64,000 nt of DNA from Streptomyces sp. SID8352 (GCF_009862265.1 NZ_WWGX01000075.1:1069-65068); one strand, 5' to 3'; positions 24,148 through 33,446 are shown, counted from the first letter of the stretch. Made by a program: numbers and translations. The notes: generated by a model from the sequence alone, not told the origin.

Positions 24148-25088
24148 TGCCGATCCTCGTCCCCCCGGTCTACCTCCCCCCGGAGGAACAGCCTGGTCCG
24201 CCGTGGCCCACCCTCCTCAACCGGATGCCGGCCGTTTCCTTCACCGACCCGCGGGGCGTGACCACGCAGTTCTCGGACTGGGAGCGCGGCTGGCTCCTCC
24301 AGCCCGGCGCCAAGGGGCTCGACATGCCCGGCTACCAGTTCATCACCGACGAGAGTCCCGGCATCGACGGGTACGAGCTGCGCGATGCCCGAGCGGAGGG
24401 TAAGGAGATCACTCTTCCGATCGCATTCTGGGCCAGCGACAGCCGCGCCGCGTACAAGGAACGGCGCCGGAAGCTGATCAACTCGCTGAATCCGAAGCGC
24501 GGCGTCGGCGCACTGACACTGATCGAACCCGACGGGGCGACACGCAGCATCGGCGCCTACTACAGAAGCGGCCTCGAAGGAGACGAGTCCCTCGATGCCG
24601 CGGGGGAACGCTGGTGCATCAACGCCCTTACCTTCGGCTGCCCTTCTCCGTACTGGATCGGGGGCGCCGTCACCCACGCTTGGAAGGCCGGAACCAGCGC
24701 GGTCTTCTTCCCTGTCCTGCCCCTGCAAGTAGGCGACTCGCAGGTGCTAGGCGAGGTCACCGTCACCAATCCGGGCGACGACGTCGCCTTCCCGGTGTGG
24801 ACGATCCAAGGCCCGGCGACCAAGGTCACGCTCACGAACCAGACGTTCGGCCGCGCCATCGTCCTGACGCGTACCATCACCGGCGCGGACGAGATCGTCA
24901 TCGACACGCGTGAACGCCGCCAGACCGCACTCCTCAACGGCAGCATCAACCTGTGGCCCGACCTGTCCACCGCCTCCGAGCTGTGGCCGCTCGACGAGGG
25001 CGAGAACAAGCTCAACCTGGTCGTCGACGGCTCGACCGCGCTGACGAGCGTCTCCATGACCTACCAACCCCGCTACCTGGCGTCGTAG
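24147..25088 (+). CDS. Distal tail protein (Dit-like)
   Basis: 313 residues, TGATG overlap with the tape measure gene. N-terminal DPRGVTTQFSDWERGWLLQP and ARAEGKEITLPIAFWASDSR are typical of siphovirus distal tail proteins: a ring-forming beta domain followed by a galectin-like domain (EVTVTNPGDDVAFPVWTIQG). It links the tail tube to the tip. Confidence 0.78.
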   Translation: MPILVPPVYLPPEEQPGPPWPTLLNRMPAVSFTDPRGVTTQFSDWERGWLLQPGAKGLDMPGYQFITDESPGIDGYELRDARAEGKEITLPIAFWASDSRAAYKERRRKLINSLNPKRGVGALTLIEPDGATRSIGAYYRSGLEGDESLDAAGERWCINALTFGCPSPYWIGGAVTHAWKAGTSAVFFPVLPLQVGDSQVLGEVTVTNPGDDVAFPVWTIQGPATKVTLTNQTFGRAIVLTRTITGADEIVIDTRERRQTALLNGSINLWPDLSTASELWPLDEGENKLNLVVDGSTALTSVSMTYQPRYLAS

Positions 25089-25098
25089 GGGGCTGGCC

Positions 25099-26271
25099 AT
25101 GGAATCTACTGCGCTCCGGGTGTACGTCCGCAACAGCACGCTGCAGCGGATCGGGCAGGTCGCCGACTACACCAACTTGACCGTCGTACCCCGCCACAAC
25201 GCGATCGGCTCGATGAGCATAGAGATCTCCGCCGACTCGCCGTCCGCGCTGCTGCTGGTCGAGGGCAACGGGCTGATCGTGAAAAGGCCGACGGGCGAGA
25301 CGGTCCTCTCCGGGCCGATCCGCACCCCGGACTGGTCCCGCTCCGAATCCGACTCCGGCGCCGGGCGGCTCACCGTGGGCGCCGTGTCCGACGAGGAGGT
25401 GCTCGCCCGCTACACCTGCTGGCCCTCCCCGACCGCCGCGATCGGATCGCAGACCGCATCCGTCTACAAGATCAACGTGCCTGCGGCGGAAACCGGCATG
25501 CGGAACTTGGTCAATCTGAACGCCGGCCCCGGGGCGCTCGCGAGCCGCCGCAACGCGCTCCTCACCCTCGCCGCGAACGGCGCCCGCGGGTCGGCGCTGG
25601 TCCGGGAGGTCAACCAGTTCGACAACCTGCTGACAGTCCTCCAGGACATTGCGGAGGCGGCCGGCCTCGGCTTCCGCGTCGTCCAGGTGGGCAGCGCCCT
25701 CCAGTTCCAGGTGTTCCAGCCCGCCGACCTCAGCGGCACCGCCCGATTCTCATTCGGTCTGGGCAACCTGACCGACGCCTCCTACTCGACGACACCGCCA
25801 ACCTGCACCAGCGCCATCGTCGTCGCCGGTGGCGGCACCAGCCCACGCGTCTGCAAGACCTACGACCGCGCCGACCCCCTATTCCCGGGCTTGGTCCTTG
25901 AGCAGTTCGTCGATCAGACCAGCGTCGACACCGCGTCCGTCGACCTGGCCGCGCAGATGGACCAGGCCGGGGCGGAGGCCCTTGCCAGCGGGGCCGGGCA
26001 GGGTGCGCTGTCCATCGCCCCGATCGATCTACCTCAGCTCCGGTACGGGCGGGACTATAACGTCGGCGACACGGTGTCCGCGCAGCTCCGCGGCGGGGCT
26101 TGGTACACGGACGTGGTGCGAGAGGTCACGCTGACAAGCTCCGTTGGCGAGGCCGGCGTCCGGGCCAGGGTCGGCGGCGACGGCGGCCAGGACACGGTCG
26201 CTCGGATCTATGGGTACATCGCCCGTCTCAAGAAGGATCTTGCGAGGGTCAAGACACGGAAGGCGGCCTGA
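25099..26271 (+). CDS. ReqiPepy6 Gp37-like tail protein
   Basis: 390 residues. Starts STALRVYVRNSTLQRIGQVA with DYTNLTVVPRHNAIGSMSIE, the signature of the siphovirus ReqiPepy6 Gp37-like family (a Tal/baseplate-hub equivalent in actinophages). The C-terminal part has YGRDYNVGDTVSAQL and ends in a helix (YIARLKKDLARVK) that probably anchors further tip proteins. Confidence 0.82.
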   Translation: MESTALRVYVRNSTLQRIGQVADYTNLTVVPRHNAIGSMSIEISADSPSALLLVEGNGLIVKRPTGETVLSGPIRTPDWSRSESDSGAGRLTVGAVSDEEVLARYTCWPSPTAAIGSQTASVYKINVPAAETGMRNLVNLNAGPGALASRRNALLTLAANGARGSALVREVNQFDNLLTVLQDIAEAAGLGFRVVQVGSALQFQVFQPADLSGTARFSFGLGNLTDASYSTTPPTCTSAIVVAGGGTSPRVCKTYDRADPLFPGLVLEQFVDQTSVDTASVDLAAQMDQAGAEALASGAGQGALSIAPIDLPQLRYGRDYNVGDTVSAQLRGGAWYTDVVREVTLTSSVGEAGVRARVGGDGGQDTVARIYGYIARLKKDLARVKTRKAA

Positions 26272-27278
26272 TGGCTGAGTTCTCTGGGCCGTTCGACGGC
26301 TCCCCGATCGCCACCCAGTCCCAGTGGTCCGGCATGGCTAAGCGCTGGGGGCTTGATGGCGTGCATGCCCTCAGCGAATCCAGCAACCTCCTGAAGGTCA
26401 CCGCCTCCGGGACGACCACCGTGGCCGTTGCCCCGGGCCGTGCCAGCGTGAACGGCTTCTACTACCACAACAGCAGCACGAAGAACCTCCCCGTCCCGCC
26501 GAACACCGGCGGGACAGCACGCACTGACCTCGTCATCCTCCGCGCCGACCCCATCACGGCCAAGCAGGTCACCGCCGTCTACAAGGCTGGCGGGGCCAGC
26601 GCGCCCAGCCTCACCCAGGACGACGAGGGCATCTACGAGGTCCCTCTCGCCCAGTGCACCGTCGCTGCCGGGTCGTCCGTCGTGACCGCTGTATCGGTCC
26701 TCGACCGCCGATGGCTCACGGACCGCGGCGCGCTCCCGTCCGTGCCGGGAGCCCGCCGGCCGAGCATCCGGAACCAGCTCCTCGTCGAGGGCGGCAAGCT
26801 CTTTGTGGGGGATGGGGCCGGGTGGCGGTGGTTGGGTTCGTCTGGTGTGGAGGACTCGGCCTACACCCCGGTCTGGACGGCGGGCACCACCACGATCAAC
26901 TGGGGTTCCGGCAGCCAGAACATCGGGCGGTACCAGGCGGTCGGTAACCGGGTGGATGTGACGATCCAGCTCATCCCGTCGGGGAATCCGCCCGGCTACC
27001 CCGACCCGATCATGGTGAGCCTCCCGCCGGGTCTTCCGGCCACCGGCCAGCTCAGGAGCCTGTTCCAGTGGAACTTCACCTCCAACAACGGCGAAGGATC
27101 CGCGACCGGCGTCGGCTACGTGGCCACCACGGAATCCGTCACCCGGATCTCCCGGCTCCGCTACCCGGCCACCACCAGCGGCGGCGGCCCCGATGCTTAC
27201 AACCTCCTCACCAACACGCCGTTCAACATCCGCACGGATGACGTGCTCACGATCGACGGCTCCTACTGGCTCGCCTGA
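26271..27278 (+). CDS. Tail tip / upper baseplate protein
   Basis: 335 residues, TGATG overlap with the gene before. N-terminal half (FDGSPIATQSQWSGMAKRWG; VAPGRASVNGFYYHNSS) is the common adaptor domain of actinophage tip proteins; the C-terminal half is a beta-rich domain (TINWGSGSQNIGRYQAVGNR) like trimeric fibre heads. Receptor contact is likely but not shown. Confidence 0.68.
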   Translation: MAEFSGPFDGSPIATQSQWSGMAKRWGLDGVHALSESSNLLKVTASGTTTVAVAPGRASVNGFYYHNSSTKNLPVPPNTGGTARTDLVILRADPITAKQVTAVYKAGGASAPSLTQDDEGIYEVPLAQCTVAAGSSVVTAVSVLDRRWLTDRGALPSVPGARRPSIRNQLLVEGGKLFVGDGAGWRWLGSSGVEDSAYTPVWTAGTTTINWGSGSQNIGRYQAVGNRVDVTIQLIPSGNPPGYPDPIMVSLPPGLPATGQLRSLFQWNFTSNNGEGSATGVGYVATTESVTRISRLRYPATTSGGGPDAYNLLTNTPFNIRTDDVLTIDGSYWLA

Positions 27279-27298
27279 CAGAAACGAGGAACCTCCCA

Positions 27299-28009
27299 GT
27301 GGCAAGGCATCTCTTCGGCGGCAGCCCCGCTGACTTCGCCATGGAACGCGTCGGCGACCAACTCGTCCTCCGCCCCGGTTCACAGGGCACCGTGTGGGAC
27401 TCCCGGGTGGGCGGCGTACAGATCACGGACCTCACCGACCTGCAGCTCAACCCCACCACCACGGTCACAGCAGACGCGGACGGCGGGGCCGCCTTCCTGG
27501 GCCCCGACGACGACACGATCACGTACCTGTACGTGGACTTCGGCTACGGCCGCCGCTACATCCTCACCGCCACCGACCTCGGCAAGACCCTGAACGACTT
27601 CATCGCCCGCGGCGGACTGCCCGACGGATGGGCCAAGCTCGACTCGTCGGGCCGGTTGACGGTCAGCCAGCTCCCGGCACAGCAGGACTGGGTGGCCACC
27701 AAGGGCGCCGTGATCAGAATGCCGTCGGGCGCTGTCTCGGAGGTGGTCTGGCGGGCACCCCGGGATTGCACCATCACGGCGGTCCGCGGGTACCGGGCGG
27801 GCGGAACGGGAGCCACGATCAACGCCGCGAAGAACGGTCTGGACATCCTGGTCACGGATCTCTCCCTGTCGACGGCCGCGACCTGGCTGTCCGGGCCCAC
27901 CCTCCAGAACCAGGCTGTGCTTGCGGGGGATTCGGTATCGGTCGCCTTGCGGTCCGTGGCCGGAAGCCCGTCCGCGGTGACAATCCAGATCGATGTGCAG
28001 GAGGCGTGA
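27299..28009 (+). CDS. Putative tail fibre protein
   Basis: 236 residues, GTG start with GAGGAA upstream. The N-terminus (VWDSRVGGVQITDLTDLQLN) and DFIARGGLPDGWAKLDSSGR linker are repeatedly seen in Streptomyces phage fibres; the C-terminal jelly-roll-like part (TITAVRGYRAGGTGATINAA) may be the receptor-binding head. Confidence 0.62.
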   Translation: MARHLFGGSPADFAMERVGDQLVLRPGSQGTVWDSRVGGVQITDLTDLQLNPTTTVTADADGGAAFLGPDDDTITYLYVDFGYGRRYILTATDLGKTLNDFIARGGLPDGWAKLDSSGRLTVSQLPAQQDWVATKGAVIRMPSGAVSEVVWRAPRDCTITAVRGYRAGGTGATINAAKNGLDILVTDLSLSTAATWLSGPTLQNQAVLAGDSVSVALRSVAGSPSAVTIQIDVQEA

Positions 28010-29559
28010 TGGACCTGCTGCTCGTCCAGGACGACCGACTGCACGTGAACCCGCCTGCCGCGCTGACGACGAGCGTGGTGCCGGGGCCGCCGCAGCTCTT
28101 GCAGGTGTCTGATGCGCGTGGGCTCCTTGCGACCTTGACGGTCGGCGCGCGCACCGTCACGATGCGCGGACAGCAGAGGACATTCACGGAGCAGAAGCGG
28201 CCGTTCGCCGACACGTTCCAGCGGACAACCACGGCTGGTTGGGGTCCGTCGCCAGGTGGCGGCACCTGGTCGAACAGCAACGGCACCGACGCCGACTACA
28301 CCGTCACTCCGGGGCGCGGGCTGATCTCCGTGAGCGCGGAGAACGCGTCCCGGCACACGTCGCTGGTCAACGACATATCGGACTTGGATGCTCGGCTCTC
28401 GTGGTCGATGGACAAGCCAGCCACGGGCAACGCATCGTCGCTGGCACTCTCCTTCGCCTACACCTCGTCGACGTCGCAGTATCGCGCGAGACTTTCTGTC
28501 CTCACCTCGGGGACGGTGCAGCTCGTGCTGGAGTGCCAGACATCGGCAGGGACGACCACGATCGGCGCCCTGACAACCGTCGGCACCGGATACGTCGCCG
28601 GGGACATCTGGCACATCCGCGCCCAGCGGGCCGGGACGACGCTCAGGTGCCGGGCCTGGAAGGACGGTGCGACGGAGCCAGGCACGTGGACGCACGAGGT
28701 CGTCGACACCAGCCTCGGCGCCGGACGGATCGGCGTGAGGGCGTTCGCCTCCGCTGGCTCCACCGCCATCCCGATCCTGTTCCGCGTACACGAGATTCAG
28801 CTCTACTCCGGCACTTGGCCGAGCACGCCGACGGTCACACACAACACGTGGGTACGCATCCTCGCCACCCCCTTCGACGGCACGTGGACGCCGGCGCTCG
28901 CGGATCAGATCCGGGCGTGGGCGGTCGACACCACCCCCGACGCGCTCGCGCACGCCATGGCGTACATCACCGGGGCGTTGGTGGTGATGGACTCCCGGAT
29001 GGGTGGGGGAGTGCAGGTCGCCGGGCAGGCCATGTACGGGCCGAACGCTGCTGACGGCACGCGCCGGGAGGGCGCGGACTGGCATGAGTACATGGGGATG
29101 CCCTGGACCTATCCGAACGGGGAGTCGAAGGCCACGTCTCCGGAGTGGCGGCAGTGCATGGACTGCTCGGGCTACGTGCGGATGGTGTACGGCTACCACC
29201 TGGGCATCCCTATGGTCCGGGACCGGGACTTCGACGGGATCAACTTGCCGCGTCGGACGCGGGATATCGGTCCCAGCGGGCCGGGCATCGTCGTCGCCCA
29301 GGCTGCCAGCGCGCCGCCGCCGCTGGCCAACCTGCGGATCGGGGATGTGCCGCTGTTCGACGCGGACTCCGGTGATGCTACGTCCGGCCAGATCGACCAC
29401 AACGGGATCTTCATCGGCATCGACCAGAACGGCCGCTACCGCTTCCTGAACTCAAGGAAGACGCCCAACGGCCCCACGATGGGTGACCTGGGCGGCACCT
29501 CCATCCTCGATGGTACCGGTCTCTACGCCACCAGCCTGCGCATCATCCGGAGGTTCTGA
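28009..29559 (+). CDS. Tail protein with NlpC/P60 peptidase domain
   Basis: 516 residues. A tail-attachment N-terminus is followed by a lectin/LamG-like beta domain (about 70-270; SLALSFAYTSSTSQYRARLS) and a C-terminal NlpC/P60 cysteine peptidase: catalytic Cys in QCMDCSGYVRMVYGYHLGIP, catalytic His in IDHNGIFIG, third polar residue probably Asn in YRFLNSR. NlpC/P60 enzymes cut the D-Glu/diamino acid stem-peptide bond, so this is a likely tip lysin acting on arrival at the cell wall. Confidence 0.8.
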   Translation: MDLLLVQDDRLHVNPPAALTTSVVPGPPQLLQVSDARGLLATLTVGARTVTMRGQQRTFTEQKRPFADTFQRTTTAGWGPSPGGGTWSNSNGTDADYTVTPGRGLISVSAENASRHTSLVNDISDLDARLSWSMDKPATGNASSLALSFAYTSSTSQYRARLSVLTSGTVQLVLECQTSAGTTTIGALTTVGTGYVAGDIWHIRAQRAGTTLRCRAWKDGATEPGTWTHEVVDTSLGAGRIGVRAFASAGSTAIPILFRVHEIQLYSGTWPSTPTVTHNTWVRILATPFDGTWTPALADQIRAWAVDTTPDALAHAMAYITGALVVMDSRMGGGVQVAGQAMYGPNAADGTRREGADWHEYMGMPWTYPNGESKATSPEWRQCMDCSGYVRMVYGYHLGIPMVRDRDFDGINLPRRTRDIGPSGPGIVVAQAASAPPPLANLRIGDVPLFDADSGDATSGQIDHNGIFIGIDQNGRYRFLNSRKTPNGPTMGDLGGTSILDGTGLYATSLRIIRRF

Positions 29560-29849
29560 TGCCGTTCATCATGCAACCCCAGCCTGTTCCGCCCGCAGCG
29601 CTGATTTCTGCTCTGGTGCCTGCGGCCGGTGGGCTGCGGGTGGAGGTGACGGCGCCGGCTGGGGTGGGCTTGTCCGGGGTGCCGGGTGGGGGAGTGGTGG
29701 TGGGCTGGGTGCTGGTCGCCGACGACGAGACGACGGGCGGCGCCCGCGTGGACCCTGTGTTCCTCAGTACGGGCCGGGCGTGGACACCAGACCAGTACCG
29801 GGCCACCTACGGGAAACGGTTGGGGTTCGTGGTGGGGCGGGAGCGCTGA
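29559..29849 (+). CDS. Small protein ending the tail operon
   Basis: 96 residues, TGATG overlap with the NlpC/P60 gene. Predicted beta strands (LRVEVTAPAGV, VVVGWVLVADDE) and a C-terminal GRAWTPDQYRATYG. Its last 86 nt overlap the convergent gene at 29764. Function unknown. Confidence 0.55.
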   Translation: MPFIMQPQPVPPAALISALVPAAGGLRVEVTAPAGVGLSGVPGGGVVVGWVLVADDETTGGARVDPVFLSTGRAWTPDQYRATYGKRLGFVVGRER

Positions 29850-30066
29850 TCCACGCGGCGGGCCGCAGCGTCAGTCGCCCGTCAGGGTCCCGGTCCCACC
29901 AGTACGCCCGGCCGAACAGGTAGACGATCCGGTGGGCGTCGGGACGCCAACGGCCAGTGAGGGCGAAGTCGCTGGCGTTACTGCGTAGGGCTCGCAGGGT
30001 GGCGCGCGCGATCGTCTGCCCAATGCGGTCCATTGCGGCTTGCAACTCGGTGTCAGGTGCGGTCAT
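29764..30066 (-). CDS. Small unknown protein
   Basis: 100 residues, with a helical start (TELQAAMDRIGQTIARATLR) and a YLFGRAYWWDRDPDGRLTLR strand region. The last 29 codons overlap the end of the tail operon on the other strand, unusual for two real genes, so the C-terminus could be shorter in the ancestral form. Downstream partner of the gene at 30053, overlapping it by 14 nt. Confidence 0.5.
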   Translation of the reverse strand: MTAPDTELQAAMDRIGQTIARATLRALRSNASDFALTGRWRPDAHRIVYLFGRAYWWDRDPDGRLTLRPAAWISAPAPPRTPTVSRRWPGTGLVSTPGPY

Positions 30067-30418
30067 GGCGCCCTCCAGCGGCGTCGAGGTGGTCGCGCCA
30101 GTTCATGCCGGGCGGGAGGGCCGCAGGGTCGGCGTCCACATGAGGCGCGTCCGGATCGTCGTGCCGCATGGCGGTCAGTCGCATGCTGCCGTCGGCTCGG
30201 TTGACTTCGGTGACCTTGCCGACAGCCAGGACCCTGCCGGTGCTGGGGTCGGCGCAGGCGACGAGCCGTCCGACGAGCGGATCGGGCATCTCCCGCTCGG
30301 CGAGTTCGGCATCGGCCACCGCCATGACGGCGCGCATCATCGTCTCGGAGGGGTAGCCCACGATGGTGCTCACAGCCTCCGCATAGCGGGCGTACCGGGC
30401 GGCATCCTTCTCGGTCAC
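30053..30418 (-). CDS. Small unknown phage protein
   Basis: 121 residues from GTG 30418 (TEKDAARYARYAEAVSTIVG), overlapping the preceding stop by 4 nt. Two helices then a beta segment (PLVGRLVACADPSTGRVLAV) with a terminal PPGMNWRDHLDAAGG motif common in Streptomyces phage proteins of unknown role. Confidence 0.6.
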   Translation of the reverse strand: MTEKDAARYARYAEAVSTIVGYPSETMMRAVMAVADAELAEREMPDPLVGRLVACADPSTGRVLAVGKVTEVNRADGSMRLTAMRHDDPDAPHVDADPAALPPGMNWRDHLDAAGGRHDRT

Positions 30419-30627
30419 GGCCGCTCCCTCAGCTCGACACACAGTTCCACGCGCAGACGCTCGGAGAAGGCGTTGCGGATTTCCACTGACGGACACCTCT
30501 CGGGGAGGGTGGCCCCACTGCCGTGCAGCAGGGCGTCAACGGTGTCGGGTGCCGGGCAGTCGATGCGGGAGCAGGTGACGTGCCCGCCCTCGGCGAGGAA
30601 GAGACTGCTGCCGCCGCAGGCGGGCAT
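30415..30627 (-). CDS. DUF6085-like protein
   Basis: 70 residues. The opening PACGGSSLFLAEGGHVTCSR followed by IDCPAPDTVDALLH is the conserved core of the DUF6085 family of small Streptomyces phage/island proteins, where two Cys pairs could hold a metal. Function unknown. Coupled to the next gene by a GTGA overlap. Confidence 0.65.
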   Translation of the reverse strand: MPACGGSSLFLAEGGHVTCSRIDCPAPDTVDALLHGSGATLPERCPSVEIRNAFSERLRVELCVELRERP

Positions 30628-30639
30628 CGGCCCTGAACG

Positions 30640-31362
30640 TCAGTCATGGGGCGCCTCCTTGGTGTCGGTGTGGCGCTCGCCGTGCGGGATCGTTTGCAGG
30701 TCACGCGCGCGGGCGAGGTTGGCGTCGGTGAAGCCGAACGGCCGGAACCCGTCGCAGCGTGAGCACTTGCCGTAGACATCGTGGTCCAGCGCGGGTCGCG
30801 TGCACACGCAGGTCCTGTGCGCCTGCTCGATCGACGAGCAGTCGGCGTGGAAGAGACCCCGCTCCCCCTGCCACCAGCGCCCGCGGGGTCCGTCCCACGA
30901 GTGGGAGTGGTTGACCTGATCGCCCTTGACGGAGCGGCCGTTGCACCAGGCGCAGCGGGTGAGGAAGCGTCGGCGTAGCCGCTGGTAGGTCCGGAGCTGG
31001 ATCTTGTAGTGGTGGATGTGCCAGCGCCATCCGCGTGCGAACCTCCACGTCCCGTCGCGGCGCTGGACGCGCCTCCCGCAGACGGACAGGCTGTCACGTC
31101 CGCCCGGCTCGCGGTGCCACACGGTGATCAGTGACGGGAAGTAGTAGTCCCGGCCTCCCAGCCGCCAGAACGCGCTGTAGCTGGAGGGCTTCCACCAGGG
31201 GAACGCGCCCTCGCGGTGAGGCAGATCGTCGGCGCACCAGGTCCCGCAGTCGTGGTGGAGGCGGATCCGCCAGCGCACGGCCTGATGCCCTGCGGCCGAG
31301 AGGGGCGAGCGCTCCGGCCACGGGCGGCGGATCTCGAAGGCGACGGTCAGCGGATCATGCAC
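30640..31362 (-). CDS. Conserved phage protein with Cys pairs
   Basis: 240 residues from GTG 31362 with GGAGG 6 nt upstream. Trp/His/Arg-rich throughout (GWRWHIHHYKIQLRTYQRLR) with Cys clusters CAWCNG, TCVCTRPA and GKCSRCDGF that suggest one or two zinc ribbons. First gene of the leftward cluster, divergent from the lysis genes. Family unknown. Confidence 0.6.
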   Translation of the reverse strand: MHDPLTVAFEIRRPWPERSPLSAAGHQAVRWRIRLHHDCGTWCADDLPHREGAFPWWKPSSYSAFWRLGGRDYYFPSLITVWHREPGGRDSLSVCGRRVQRRDGTWRFARGWRWHIHHYKIQLRTYQRLRRRFLTRCAWCNGRSVKGDQVNHSHSWDGPRGRWWQGERGLFHADCSSIEQAHRTCVCTRPALDHDVYGKCSRCDGFRPFGFTDANLARARDLQTIPHGERHTDTKEAPHD

Positions 31363-31485
31363 GGGAAGCCTCCGTGCGGGCTGGGGTGCGGGTGGCGGCG
31401 GGCCGGACCCGCACAGCCAGGCCCGCCGCGGAGGGAGCGCAAGGACCCCCGGCGCCTCCCTACCACCGACCATACCCCAAGAACT

Positions 31486-31534
31486 TACGAATCGTAGGTG
31501 TATTGCTGGTGTTGACCTATGATTCAAAGGTCAA
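31486..31534. promoter_or_regulatory. Two inverted repeats before the lysis operon
   Basis: TACGA-A-TCGTA (31486-31496) and TTGACCT (31512-31518) with AGGTCAA (31528-31534), 9-nt spacer. The left arm of the second starts with TTGACC, a plausible -35. Both lie in the gap between the amidase gene and the divergent leftward cluster. Confidence 0.4.
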
Positions 31535-31580
31535 TGGTCGCTGGTGCCATCACTTCCGCACCCCAACAACAGGAGACCCC

Positions 31581-32327
31581 ATGGCCTGGTACCCCGGCGC
31601 CACCAAGATGGAGCTGCAACCCGAATCAGACCAACAGCCCGCGATCCGGCCGACCCAGTTCCTCGTGCACAGCATCGTCGGCCCCTGGACCGCCCGCCGA
31701 ACCTACGAGTACTGGCGCGACTCCACGAACCTCGAATCCCACTTCGGCATCGGCTACGCCGGAGACATCGCCCAGTACATCGGCACCGAGACCCGCGCCG
31801 ACGCCAACGCCTCCGCCAACCGCCGTCCCGATGGCACCGGCGCCATCTCCGTCGAGACCGCGTCCAACCTCACCGCCACCGACCCCTGGACGGACAAGCA
31901 GGTCGAGGAACTGATCAAGGCCGGGGTGTGGGTCCATCACCAGCACGGCATCCCCCTCCGCCTGTGCCGAACCGCCGACGACCCTGGCTACGGCTGGCAC
32001 GCGATGCACGCCGCCTGGAACCCCGACGCGCACTCCTGTCCCGGCCCGGCACGGATCAAGCAGTTCCGGGAGGTCGTGTTCCCCGGGATCGTCGCCCGCG
32101 CCAGCGGCAAGACCCCCGCACCCAACCCCACCCCGAGCAAGGAGAAGCCCATGTCGTACCGCGAGATGTGGGAGCAGGACATCGCCCCAGCGCCGTCGAA
32201 GTCCCCGACCCTGAAGACCAACCCGACCTGGAAGCCCATCAGCTTCCTCCGAGAGATCTACGACCTCGCCCTGGAGACCCGCAACCTAGTCCGCGAGATC
32301 CGCGCGGCGCAGAAGAAGGGGGCCTGA
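31581..32327 (+). CDS. Endolysin, N-acetylmuramoyl-L-alanine amidase
   Basis: 248 residues, AGGAG upstream. An Amidase_2/PGRP-type domain fills residues 1-170: zinc ligands are visible in QFLVHSIVG and in the WHAMHAAWN...AHSCPGP region. The enzyme cuts the bond between MurNAc and L-Ala to free progeny. A Pro linker (TPAPNPTPSKEK) leads to a short C-terminal helix instead of a classic wall-binding repeat. Heads the lysis cassette. Confidence 0.85.
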   Translation: MAWYPGATKMELQPESDQQPAIRPTQFLVHSIVGPWTARRTYEYWRDSTNLESHFGIGYAGDIAQYIGTETRADANASANRRPDGTGAISVETASNLTATDPWTDKQVEELIKAGVWVHHQHGIPLRLCRTADDPGYGWHAMHAAWNPDAHSCPGPARIKQFREVVFPGIVARASGKTPAPNPTPSKEKPMSYREMWEQDIAPAPSKSPTLKTNPTWKPISFLREIYDLALETRNLVREIRAAQKKGA

Positions 32328-32329
32328 CC

Positions 32330-32599
32330 ATGGCCGACCACATCTCCCTCCCCGACGCACAGACCGTCGTGAAGACCACCGCCGCCTACGCCCGCGACCT
32401 CGCCGAACGGACCCTGTCCACCGCCGTGGTCGCAGCTGGCGGCGTCGCCCTCGCCGCCGGCCCGGCCGACATGTTCCACGCCACCTTCTGGCAGACCATG
32501 GCCGCCGCCGGAATCGCCGCCGCCGGATCCCTGCTCAAGGGCATGCTCGCCCGCGCCTTCGGCACCAAGAACTCCGCGAGCCTCGCCAAGGGCGTCTGA
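32330..32599 (+). CDS. Putative holin
   Basis: 89 residues with one or two hydrophobic segments (LSTAVVAAGGVALAAG; WQTMAAAGIAAAGSLL) and a short basic C-terminus, directly after the endolysin. This size and placement is that of actinophage holins, which open the membrane at a set time. Confidence 0.7.
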   Translation: MADHISLPDAQTVVKTTAAYARDLAERTLSTAVVAAGGVALAAGPADMFHATFWQTMAAAGIAAAGSLLKGMLARAFGTKNSASLAKGV

Positions 32600-33039
32600 T
32601 GCGGTGCCGTGCGGCCCGGCGACTCCGCAAGACCCTGGGCCGCCGCGGCTCCTTCCTCGCCGTCATCGGCACCGGCAAGACCTGCTGGGGCATCAGCTTC
32701 CTCGTCAACCCACCCACCGACCACGGCCTGCAACTCCTCACCCAAGCGACTAGCCTCCGAAACTGGGCCTGGCTCTGGATCGCCTGCGGCACCGCCACCT
32801 TCGCCAGCGCCTTCCTCCAAGTCGGCCGCGACAAACTCGGCTACCTCGCCGCCCTCATACCCCCCACCGCGTGGGCCACCGCCTACACCACCGCCGTCAT
32901 CACCGGCAACTACTCCCGAGGCGGCTTCGTCGCCATCTGGTACCTCACCTCGCACGTCGGGGTCATCTTGTGGGCGGCCACGGTGCCCGAATACTCGGTC
33001 CCCCCAGCGCCACGGCCCCGGAGAGGCAAGGCACCATGA
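32599..33039 (+). CDS. Multi-pass membrane protein of lysis cassette
   Basis: 146 residues with four predicted membrane segments (e.g. WAWLWIACGTATFASAFL; YLAALIPPTAWATAYTTAVI; VAIWYLTSHVGVILWAA) and basic ends. TGATG overlap with the holin gene. Possibly a second holin or antiholin. Confidence 0.6.
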   Translation: MRCRAARRLRKTLGRRGSFLAVIGTGKTCWGISFLVNPPTDHGLQLLTQATSLRNWAWLWIACGTATFASAFLQVGRDKLGYLAALIPPTAWATAYTTAVITGNYSRGGFVAIWYLTSHVGVILWAATVPEYSVPPAPRPRRGKAP

Positions 33040-33398
33040 CCGTCGCCGAATGGGCCACCATCATCGGAGCCACCGGCAGCATCCTCGGCGGCGGAGGCTG
33101 GTTCGTCGCCCGCGCCACCCGCGACGCCGCCCGCGCCACCGCCGCCGCACAGGAAGCAGCAGCCCGAGCCAACGCCGCCCCCGCCCAACAGGCCGCCAAC
33201 CTCGCAGTCCTCGAAGCCACCGTCCGACGCGTCGACGAAGAGAACGGCCAACTACGCGGCAAGATGTCCCGCCTGGAACAAGTCGTCCGCGCCTTCGCCT
33301 GGACAACCGACCGATGGGCACGCCAGATGAACCGCGCCGGCATCGACCCCGAGCCAGCCCACCCCCTGGTCGAGGAGTACAACCGCACCGGAGTCTGA
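33036..33398 (+). CDS. Membrane-anchored coiled-coil protein
   Basis: 120 residues: one N-terminal membrane segment (EWATIIGATGSILGGGGWFV) followed by an Ala/Glu/Arg coiled coil (LEATVRRVDEENGQLRGKMS). Architecture like spanin-type or holin-helper proteins of actinophages. ATGA overlap with the gene before; followed at once by a terminator. Confidence 0.6.
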   Translation: MTVAEWATIIGATGSILGGGGWFVARATRDAARATAAAQEAAARANAAPAQQAANLAVLEATVRRVDEENGQLRGKMSRLEQVVRAFAWTTDRWARQMNRAGIDPEPAHPLVEEYNRTGV

Positions 33399-33415
33399 CT
33401 CGGGAAACGACGACA

Positions 33416-33446
33416 CCCCCGCCCCTGCCGAGGCAGGAAGCGGGGG
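33416..33446. terminator. Terminator after lysis operon
   Basis: CCCCCGC (33416-33422) pairs with GCGGGGG (33440-33446); an inner CTGCC/GGCAG extends the hairpin. Lies between convergent genes. Confidence 0.75.
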
